Shown here: positions 22,301 to 34,300 of the stretch, in pieces
How positions within the stretch are numbered: position 1 is the first letter of the stretch
Layout: the number at the start of each line of letters is the position of its first letter
Translations under genes and position numbers: made by a program
Notes under the pieces: model-generated
The model's input: only the letters and a program-made list of their open reading frames with translations
Told to the model about the DNA's origin: nothing
Databases searched by the model: none
Assembly: GCF_000003605.2 (NCBI RefSeq)
Contig: NW_003158732.1
Coordinates: 86,442-133,934, forward strand
Direction: 5' to 3'
Length of the DNA: 47,493 nucleotides
Source of the DNA: Saccoglossus kowalevskii
Lineage: Eukaryota > Hemichordata > Enteropneusta > Harrimaniidae

Positions 22301-25300
22301 TTTTTGTAATTTTTGGTAAAAGTGATATTTTCTACCTTTTATTGCTTTGATTCTATACATATAGGTACCTCAGGTAGTAGACCTCTCCCAGATTTTCATT
22401 TTCCATGGATATCTTCAGTTGTTTAATGGAAATGTGCATTGTTAACAGCGGAACTATCTCAGCCGAGAGGCTTCTTGTTTAAAACATCTCACAATAGGGA
22501 CAATAGATCATTTGACCTAAATCTATGCATAATAATTCTTTAATTTGCATAATAACTTATTTGGTTCAATAGGGTAATCCCCGGACATGATTAGTTTAAT
22601 TTTGAAAAACATGCATATTGATTATCTAATTACTATTAGCCCATTTCTGATGTATCAAAAAATCACATTTAAGTTGAATTTGTCACAGAAGTGCTCTGGA
22701 GACTGAAAAAACCACAGATGTAGAATCAAATGTATTTTTTGTAAGTATTATAAATTCTGATAATGTGAATCACATTGTTTTCATATTGTGCATCTCAAAT
22801 AGCAGACAAATATTCTTGTTTGCAAGGCTAATCTTAAAGCGAGAGTGTCGTCACCTGCACACACGCGCAGGAGTTGAGTCCCAAGTGACAATAACAACAC
22901 ATGCTAAAAATGCAAAGGTTCATGGGTAGACCCTTGTTTGTAAACAATAACACGCTATGGCCATCTGAGGCATGCGCAGGTGACGACTCTCCCACTTTAA
23001 ATTTTGAGTTAACTTTAATATGTCTGCAATACTCTCAGCGCACAGAATTTCTTTTTCTAAGCTTTCCTTGATTTAAAAAATGAAAAATTATGTGCATTTT
23101 GTTGAAAAATACTGTAAAAAGGATGGAAAAATTATGCCATTAAAGGGTTAATATATATCCAGATCATTTCTTGCTTATTGATTTGTTTGTACTTTCTTAT
23201 CCGGGTTTGGTGAATAATAATTGCTTTAACCCTTCGAGCACAGCCATTATTCTCTCCATAATATTGCTTATTTTTATCTATTTTGCTTAAAAAAATTGTG
23301 TGATTTAAGCCAATTGAACATAATTTCCTGTTGGAAACAGATCTGTATCCAAATTTAAAATACGTTTTTTTTTTTGTTGAAGGCAAAAGTGGACCTCTGT
23401 ATGTAAGGAGGTTGTCATGTAAACCACTCAATCAATGTTGTGCTGATATATCAGCTTGTGGGTATAGAAGTATGTTTTACAGCTCATTAATTCCACACAC
23501 CTCCAATAAATTCAACTCTGGAAGCCAAAATCGTCCTTTATCACCTTCCCAAAATAAAAACCTGCATATTTGTGTTTTTTTCAATTTTTCCTCGAAAATT
23601 TTGATTGAGTCATGTTTGTAGCCAATACGAAATTATGTCTATCGTGAGAAATGAAAGAAAATACACAAAAAAGGCAAAATTTTAGCAGGAAAATTATGAT
23701 GTTGAAAAGGATATTAAATATTTTAATAACAATTTGTATGTGACTTTTGATTGTTCCTACATCCCCTATTGAATTACTCACTGTCAGTGCACTTTAATAA
23801 TTGCCATGTTTATATAAAATGTCTGCTTTTTTAGCATTTGATTTAAAGTTGTGGGAAATCAATAGGCTGCACAGCAGAGACTGAGAAAATTGATGCAAAG
23901 TGATCGGTAATTGGCTTTTCACCAGGGTGTTAATTGCTTTTAATCTGTCTGCAGAATAGGTTTATTTATACATTCACATTACCCATGTTTTTGACTGTTG
24001 TGAAANNNNNNNNNNNNNNNNNNNNNNNNNNNNNNNNNNNNNNNNNNNNNNNNNNNNNNNNNNNNNNNNNNNNNNNNNNNNNNNNNNNNNNNNNNNNNNN
24101 NNNNNNNNNNNNNNNNNNNNNNNNNNNNNNNNNNNNNNNNNNNNNNNNNNNNNNNNNNNNNNNNNNNNNNNNNNNNNNNNNNNNNNNNNNNNNNNNNNNN
24201 NNNNNNNNNNNNNNNNNNNNNNNNNNNNNNNNNNNNNNNNNNNNNNNNNNNNNNNNNNNNNNNNNNNNNNNNNNNNNNNNNNNNNNNNNNNNNNNNNNNN
24301 NNNNNNNNNNNNNNNNNNNTTGTATTAACCCATTGACCCTCACACAAAATAAATCTGCATAATTTTGTCCATTTTTTTTTTAAATTTGATCAAAACATCC
24401 AAAAAAAATGTCCATTTGGTCAAAAATTAATGATATTGAAGAGAAATGAATAAAAATGTGCAAAATATTACACCAATATTTGGTGGAAAGAAATATGTCA
24501 CTCAATGTACATATACATGTGCGTTATAAAGCGTTGTGTATTTATAGGAGTGAGCCATGTTACATGTATGAATGAAAAAGTGGACACATTGCATTTTCAA
24601 ACATAAAAAGAAAATGTTTGAATACCTACCGTAAAAACTCGATTAATTCGCGGTAGTAAAAATAATTATTTTTTCAAGTGCACGAATTAATAGCATAAAA
24701 ACGGAAATTATTGGTTTTTGGTGCGCGAATTAAGAGTACTTTTAGATCGATTAAAAAAGGAGCTGTTTTCATAAATTTATTAGTGGTTTGTTCTGTTTTC
24801 CAATGAACACGATTACAGGACGTTTTTTTAGTGCCTCTGAGACTCGTGGCTAGCGACATTCATGGCGTATAGTCGGGCAGAGAACACGCACTGCGCCAAG
24901 GACCACGCACCATGTTACACTTGAAATGAAACAGTGAAATGGCAAAGCTCACTCTTTACATAAACAAACAATGAACACGTGGCTACAAAGTAGCTGTCTG
25001 GCTCTGCACTGCCTTTTTTTTATTTTTCTAGGCATCGCCCGGGCGATGTTATGGCAGATATTACGAAGCCCATCTTGTCTGGAAAAATAACCCTGTGCTG
25101 ATAAAAATGATCTCAGAAAATGTTTAGAAAAAATAATGTTTCGCATTGACCAAATATAATCATGCAAAGTATAAATTCAAAGTGTTTCAATACATTGGTG
25201 AGAGGTCGCATTTTATGTGAACAAGAACATGCACTAAGAAGGAAAAGCAAGCCAAAGTCAAAACAGGATGCATCATGGACATGACACAACACATGCTGCG

Positions 25301-28300
25301 ACAACTGAATGGTCAGCAACATCATTTTGGGATGCAATTGAACTTCAAATACTTTGCGAAACTTGCTGCGCGGCGATGCTGACATCAAGTGTGTGTTGAC
25401 CGAAGTTTGACCCCAAGCCAGGCACTGAACTGGCGCGTTACCTTAGCAACCTTTTTCTTTCATGCCCCGCGCGTCAATCTAGTATAATTGTTATTATATC
25501 CGAAGGTACTGTAATTACGCAACTTGTATGCAACTCTGTACTGGCTTTGAATATATCAACGTCGTTTACTTAGTTCACTGCTTTTCTAATTACACAAATT
25601 TGTTTACAATATTGTACCGGCTCTGAATATTTCAACTTCGTAATGTATTGCTTTCATGATAATTTTTTTAACCACGCGTTTGAATTACGTGCGGCATTGG
25701 GCAATGACCTCCAGAGTTCATGCACTGATATTATAATTCGGGCCACCCAGCTTAATGCAAATCAATATAGTTACTTGTCATTTGTTCAAAAAATCTTTCA
25801 ACTCTCACAAATACCATGGACGCGAAGAGTTAACTGGGGGTTAAATGAAAAAGAACGTCTTTCTTGGACAACAAATACGTCAGTACAAGATTATGTGTGC
25901 AAGGTTAGATTTATACATGTAGAACGTACATGACCGCTTAACTCTGTGTTTTTTACCGAATCCGGTATAATGAAAATGTGACACGAGGTCAATCGCCCGA
26001 CCGATCAAAAACGTCCATTTACGCACCATAGGGCGGTTCACTTAAATGACATAATAGAATAATGGTGGACACTTGGTCGATGCAACCCAGTGGACTAGCG
26101 ACAAAAAAGCCCTGTACTAAGCTTTCCATCACGGAAATTCGTAATCGATGTGCTGACCATTGGATTTTTATCGACTAAGTAATAATCTTGCCCAACATCT
26201 GTTGTGTCGTGGGGGAATGATTTTTTTCAGGTCAAATCTTTACCGAACCTAAACTGTTTGCTAACTGAAAGGCTGTGATGACAGAGATCATCCGCGATTG
26301 CGACTACACCAAGTATTAATAGAGTTTTTACGGTATGTACATTGTAATTATAGTACCTGTACTTCATGTGTTTTTTATGTTGCTTCTCTGGATGTACACG
26401 ATATAGTGTCTTCTCGCTTTGATTGGTTTTTATTCTTTAAAAGAAAAAAGTACTTTAAAATCAAGCTATGAAAGAAGAATTGTCTGTGAATTGTATTTTT
26501 TGATCTTGTCTATGATCATTATTAATTTTTCATTGCTTAGTTTTTAATAATTTTTTTAAAAAATATAGGTAAAAATATGTAGGATTTTATATTGTGAAAG
26601 GTGCGTGAATTTGACTTTTAAATTCAGAGGGCATTAGCATATTATCTGAGAAATATGAAAGTTGAATGGTGACGACATAGTATGAATACACGTAAACATG
26701 GCGATAATATTGCTTGATGTTGTAACTAGATACAGCTGTAGATGGAGTCCTAGTAAGCATCATGGCCCAGGTGTCTTCCTACATGTATTGAGATCAGCGT
26801 TCCATCTTTTAATGAGGACAAAACTCATGAGGGCAAAGCTTGTCATCGGATTTCACGATTGCTGTTAGCGATCTTCAGATTTGCTTCAACCGATAAGCAT
26901 AATCATTTTTGTAAGCTCAAATAGGGTAGCCATCATGTTTATTGCATTATTATGCAAAAGTGATAGTGTGCAGAAATCAGGGATGGTTCAGTTCGTTCCA
27001 AAAGTACAACTTGGTGTTACTACTGTACGTCCTTCATGTATATTCCCAGTCCATTTTTCTCATTTTTTTACTAAACACTAGTACATTGTCTGGTTCTATT
27101 ATCTGACGACTTTGTTTTTTATTTCAACATAATGTTGGTCATGTAGTAAAGTTTTAAAAGTATTTAATCTTGTACAATTGTGGTATTATCAACACATATA
27201 TATATTTATGCTGATTTTAGTATATGCAGTATGTACTATGACCCCATTCACCCTAAAAAAGATTGATGCTTACTGTGTGTCAGTTATAATGATTGACTAG
27301 AACAGAAAACGAAAAGTTCAGTGGTTATAATTCATTTGTATTGTACTTTGAGAATATATCAAATATAACGAATAATAATGAAGAATTATTAACCAAGCTC
27401 AAATTAAAACTAACAATGTTATTAAAGTCTAGCATGGTTGTACTCCCATCATGCACTACTTATGTGCAGACCAAACTTCCTGTCGAAAGACAAAAATGAA
27501 ACGCCTAACATGATTAGATATTAGTGTACAGTCACCTATACAGATACAAATAAATAAAAACCATCACAGCCTTGAGTTCACTCTTCAGGTCAGGTTATTT
27601 ACACATGTATAATATGGTTATTATTGATAAATATCTTGATACATTTACATATATTCGTATGTCAAGTCCCACATTTGTTTTGACCCCTTTTAGTCAAGTC
27701 AATTACTAAGGACCTGGTTTAACACTGAATTTATTAATCACTATTTACAGTTGGGAATTCCATATATAAGTTCAGCTCTGATAAAAGCTCACATAAACAA
27801 ACAATTGAATTTCTTGTTTACATGCCCCAATAACAGAGCCAAAAAGTGTATAATAATAATTATAATAATAATGAATTTATTGCATCCTTAAATGTTAGTA
27901 ATAAAGTACAAAACAAAAAATAGTAATTCTAAAGTAAAATGTCAGTTATTGTTATTTCTGATTTCAAATATTTTGCAAAGACGCCATTTTCTCCTTAAAT
28001 GGCTTATTTTTTGACACTGTATTCTGCAGTGCTGATATTTGTCTCTTGGATTCCTTTAACATGCTTGCAGTTTTCTGTTTTCACCTATTTTGTCTTCAGA
28101 TTTTAAATTATCACGCTACTGCAGGTACTGTACCTTAGTTAGGTTTCCTATCTCGGATACTGCCCTGCAGTCAAATCATCGTAAAAGCCTTTGGACTCTG
28201 TTAATCTCTGTGGGAGGTGGTGGCTTTAAATTATACCAAATACTTTCTTCTTTGTACCATATTGCTTTTATCTTGTCTGCATCATTCCATAAATGGACAA

Positions 28301-31300
28301 TTTTTGTCATATTTCCTCTAGAAAATTGTAGTGAGACGTTCAATTTTGATTGTATTTGCACATTAATTCACTTTTGGAGTCACTGTTTTTACTCAGCATG
28401 TGGTCCAGTGAACAATGTATCGGTAGTATATATTAACTATTTATTTATTAGCATTTAAATACTATTCATAATTGTATTATGGAGAAAAAAAAAAACTAAT
28501 TTTAAGTGATTGTTTATCGGGGTTATATAAATTTTGTAATCCTTTGTACTCCAAAGTCTGTTGCTTGTTGTGACATCTATCTGTTGCTTGTTTATCAAAA
28601 TAAACCAATGAATATTTTCCATATTTTTATTCTCGACCAATTTTGATCAAGATCTGAAGCCAATGGGAAATGTGTACAATGTAGTTCAAAATCAACAAAC
28701 TATAAAGAAATGCATAAAATGTGCAAAAAATCATAGCATTCAAAAAAAGATTGTGAACAAGTTTACAAAATTTGTTCTGAACTTGTAATTCTTAAAACTT
28801 TATTCTAGGCTTGTGCTACTGAACGAACCTTGTGTGGAAACTAGTTATTTCATTTTTTTCGCTCTCAGTTTATGTCTCTGAAATAGAAAAAACAAATCAA
28901 ATTTTGTTTTTTGGGGCTAATGTAAGTTTGAAATCAAAGATTGGTGACCCCTAATATTTATTTAAGAGGTGTGTTGTATCATCTTTCACAAAATGAATGA
29001 TTGAATGACAAATAAAAATTACAATATTTCTTTTTCAATAAAGTTGATCCCATGCAATGGGAAATTGTTAAAACAATGACAAATTTGCAGAATGTTAGAC
29101 GAAACCTTTTTGGAGAAAAAAAATTATGTTTTTTAAATAGTACACGGTTGTCAGATTTTGTGTGATTAAAGTATTTTACATGTATTTTCAAACATTACAT
29201 AGGATTGGTATCAAACAGGATTATGCAACATAATGCCTAGTGCCTTTAATAGTAATTAATGGTTGAAAAATAACATTTCAAATTTCAGTAATGTCCATTT
29301 TTTGTTTCCTACAATACAGTACATTTTGGGAAAATGTACTTTTCTTTCATACCATCATATTTTATATTCTTGCTGTCAGACTATTATTAGATCCAGGGTT
29401 GCTTGCCAGCATCCTTATCAAATAAAAGACCATTATAATTAATGCTTGCTCTGAGTCACAGTGGTTTCATAAGATGTGCACTGATTTATTCGTTGAAAAA
29501 GTAAATTTTAATATATTAGGGAGACTGTAGAACCATCTCATATGGCTTCGTTTTGTGTCACTCGCTGCAAGTACTTGAAATTAATGGATCCCAGCTTGTG
29601 TTGCTATATTGTTTGATCAGTTCTATATATTTTTTTTACCGTGGAAACAAATTTTAATCAATAAGTAGATAAACCCAGATGAAAATAATAAATATCAAAA
29701 TGAAAGACCTATTGATGTTTTTTAAATTCAATCAGATTGTTTTGTTTTTTTCTGGGTATTATTATGTGAACACTAATAGCATTGGGATTATTACAGTTTT
29801 ATCATTAGGACATTATGTTTTGATAATATTAATTTTAATATTAAATCTGCAGTTTCCATGATGCGTTGTTTTTCTTGGGAAGGAGGGGGGGTTGTCTGAT
29901 AAAGGGAATGAAGATGGGAGTTGGTTGCATGTATGAAGAGACTAATTAAACTGACTTAGTACATTGACTCAAAACATTCATACTTGTCTTCTTCAAGCCT
30001 ACCTATTTCTTGAGAAGTGTAGGTCCTGTTTTGACAGGAACCCAAGAATTTGGATGGTCATCAGGTAACATCAATACCTCAAAGGTGTTGCAATCTGGAT
30101 TCAAAACAGATTATGTTCTCAAGTGATTGAGCGAACTCAGCTTTTGATCCGCCCAACTGTATAAACACACAAGAGATAATCTCCTGTTAATTGATAAGAG
30201 GAGCTAATGAGATGCTGACTTGTAAACTTTGTATATGCATTTACCTCCATGGTATATGTAATGTCTTTTTGTACATTAGGTGGTTAGTTAATCAGATTTA
30301 GAAAGTAAGGTCAGGCCAGGTTTTGTGTGAATAAAAAAAAAAGAATTCCAATGATCTGATGTAATCCTGAGTTGGGAGATGAATAACTAAACATTTGCAT
30401 TATAATTTCCTCTATTGTACCATAGTTATGATATTGAACTTTTGTTTTTTTTTCAAAAAAAATTGTAGAATAGATTGTTTTAGACAAAATTCTGAAGGGT
30501 ATTCTAGTATGGAAATAAGTATAGGACCCTTCTATCTAATTCAATTATAGTTGTATAAACTAATCTGTTGCACTGTAATTAGTTAATTTTGGTTGATTAT
30601 TAAACTCTTTGAAGCACATGTTGAGGTCTGTGTTGTCCTCCCTAGAGAATACATAATTATTGACGCATTGCTGCAAGATTAATTATGGACAAGGAGTTGT
30701 ATCAGTATCTGTATGTTTGATGTTGAAATAAGATCATTAACAGGAAGGCTAGCTTCAGCTGTTCATTCTCCTATTTCGTTGTGACGCACACTATGAGCTA
30801 TGTGTCTGTTGTAACTCTGCTAGTGTCATTGAATAACACTATATTGAAATAAATTTTTCTAACCTCTACGTTTATTTGTAGATTATATCTCACCTCAGAC
30901 ATTCTTACATTGCTGGCTATCATAATCTGCTTTTTCTTTTGCGCGAAATCTCATAGACGACCATTCATAGTGACTGGGGATCCACACACGTCATGAAAAT
31001 TGATTGCAACATAAATAGTTTATATGTCAATATACCATGTGCTGGGGTCTAAGAAGTTGCTTTCATGGAATTTACACACATTTTGTAGATTGTTGTATAT
31101 TGATGGATAAATTTAGTGCCTTAACATACCAAGATACACTAGTCCCCTAGCTCTAAGTCATCATTTGACTAGAATCTACATGTATGTCAGTAGTACACTG
31201 GAGCCTGTCTAAATCACATACCCGGTACCAATGGAACTGTGAAAGAAGGGCTTGATAATGTACTCAGTTTTTACCAAGTTTATGATTGAACTATCTTTTA

Positions 31301-34300
31301 CTTTACATTTGCAACATCGTAAACATTTTCATTTTCATTCCCCTCATCTGTCTTGTAGACTACTTTTGATGGGACCATGTTTGTTGACGTTAAGGAAAAA
31401 TATCAAGGATGAATAACACAAATCTGAGACAAGATAACTTCAATAAATGTCATGTTCAGTAATTGTTCATTAATTTAAAATTCTGAAATTTAGAGAACAA
31501 TTTTTCCCCCCTGTTAAATTCAAATATTGAACAAAATATGCTGAGGGTTGAACATCATTTTCATTGAGAAATAAAGGTTTGGAAATAAGTTCTTACTGTG
31601 ACCTATAATCACACATGCGTGTATGGATAGCTTGTCATTTTTATTGTGTATTCAATGTGTGATCGTCGGTGTGTGGCTGTCTCCTAGATTCTTCTGTTTA
31701 TTACTGCACGTATTACCGGGTACTGTGTTCACTGCACAGACATGCATGGCTCCTTCCACAAGTAGGTAATGATGTATTGTTTATCAAGATTAATGGAGCA
31801 AGTTATTAAAAGTCTCTAGATATGCCCCATTCATTAGCGTAATAGATGAATTCACATGATTACAGAGATAGATATAAATTACTGTCTTCCCGTAGTCACA
31901 GTTTGAATTCTAAAACATGCTCTTGAAAAGTTCATTTTAGCGTTGTTTGATTTCTGTCTATACTGATTCTACACAGACTATGTTGACTCTTGTATTCAGA
32001 TCCCTTCTAGAAGAAAACGCTCAGGCTTGAAATTAGATCTTGATTCTCATTTGTTATATGAATATTTTAACATAATTTTGTCTTGTTCTAGTTTTATTAC
32101 AGGCACATTTTTACATGTATATTTTGACTAGCATTACCTGATGGCTTGAAATATTCAAGTACTGTAAAGGGGGTAATTATTCACTGGGTTTTAATTTAGC
32201 TTATTTCGCTGACTGGAAAAATGCGCTAAATTAAAACACAGTGAATATGTAAAATTTAGCATAGAACACATTATCTAAATGATAAAACCGTGAATTTAAA
32301 ACCCACTGAATATGCCTGAAATGGTAAATCAGTGAAATTTAAACCCAGTGAAAATTAGTCATTTTACAGTAGTTTGAACTTTCATGTACTGTAAAATACT
32401 TTATTTTAGCTAGAATTAATTTTTGCTGAAAAGACTTTTGGGGTGTTTTATATGGAATTTATTAGTGCGTCCGACCTGTATCTTAGACATGCCTGGACCA
32501 ATCACAATCAAACTTCACACATACATCATACATAATAGTATACATATGCACATCAATTTGTTTCACCATCTGATTCAAGATGGCCAAATGGCGGCCATTT
32601 TTGTGTCTGCCATTTTTTATTATCAAACAGTTTCATGAATATTAGTGTTTCTATAATATTAAACACGGTGAAAAAAAATGTTTTACAGTGTACCATCACT
32701 GTTATTTTAACAATGCCACCGTCAGGATTGTTTAAACCAAGTGTTTGTTTATGATGTTATTAGCCCCTTAGTTCTGCCCATGATTGCATTCCTTCTGAGC
32801 CATAACATGCATGAACTGATTTCATTCAAACGTAGTACACATGTGATGTAAGTTGGTACATACATGTATGTTCTCTTGGATTATCTGCAAACCTTCTGAG
32901 ATTTTGGCTGTAATCTATGCATATTAATAGTCTAATACATTTTTATCTTGTGTGTAATTGTTTTTCAGTTATCTTTTGAACTACTCCCCCTCAGATTATA
33001 TTGAAATTTGCAACATACATGTACTATTTGATATGGTGTAATCCGCTGACATGATTATTTTTGTGTGTGAAAATATGTGCATAGGAAATCACCCGATTTG
33101 CATAATAATTTTTAATTTGCATTACATTTTTATCAGTTCCACTGATCTCAAGAACCATGTATTTCAATGAAACTTGAATAAATGTCTTAGATAATCTGCA
33201 GACCTGAATCTGCTTTTAATCTTTATTCTTTTTGAGCTTTTAGGATTTGTTGATTTGAATTGGCATTTGAAAATACTCGTAAATGATTTTTAAAAATGAT
33301 TAGTTGTTAATTTGTAAAGATCTGCTGCAATTTAGATTTGTTGGCAGTTATCTACTGATATTAAAAAAAAAGATTGACAGTGTGAATTGATTTGCAGGAA
33401 ATTGGCTTTGAATTATGACTTGCTTTCCACTGATAATGAAATTCATTAGTGATACAGAGGATACAATTTCCTACACGCATCTCAGCATGCTTTTAAAGCT
33501 AATTAAATATTGATCCGATAGTTGATATCTGAGGTCGTCATCATGTATGTTATAAATGCTAATATATGGATTTGAAAATTAATATATTTACTGAGCGAAT
33601 GTTTTCTAGCTATTGCGTAGTATACTGTGTTTTTTCTTTTTTGTATCATCATCTCAAATCTGTATTGTCTTGTATGTATTTGTTAAATTTATTTATTTTT
33701 ATTTTATTTTATTCATTTATTTTAATATAGGTGCTTCAGTATTGTGTCACGACACTGCATTATTACCACAGCTTGTGCTTTACACAGGTGTGTGTGCAAC
33801 TGACACATGCTGCTCAAGTCGTGATATGTTTTGGCCATACCAAAAATCAAATTTTCATTTACTATGTGAATAATTAACTTCTCATTAACTTGGTCACACT
33901 CTTCGTACATGCAATGGTTAAGCGCTATTTTGAATTAATCTTGTACTCTAGACGATCTCAATCATTAGTACTAGTGGCTCAGTTTCTAATACACATAGCA
34001 TAATATTTGTATTATTCGTATCTATTAATATAGAATTATACTGTGTTTATTGTGTACAGGTAGCATAGCATATGTGCTTTATGTAAATGTGCTGTCAACA
34101 CAGTCAACAAATATGTAAAAAATTAACAGGTAGTGGTAGTCGTGACATGCGATGTTTACCAGTATTATGGGTTTGTACAACACATGTCAAAATACATTGT
34201 TTCTTCACAAGAACATTGAACACACACTATATGATGACCTCCACTCTTTACTCACATAAGATCAAGACACGTGTATTTTGTTTGGATGTATTGAACATGC

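Noticed and set aside
23934-24362. Open frames over 23934-24362
   Set aside because: They run across the second N gap and have no real coding content.
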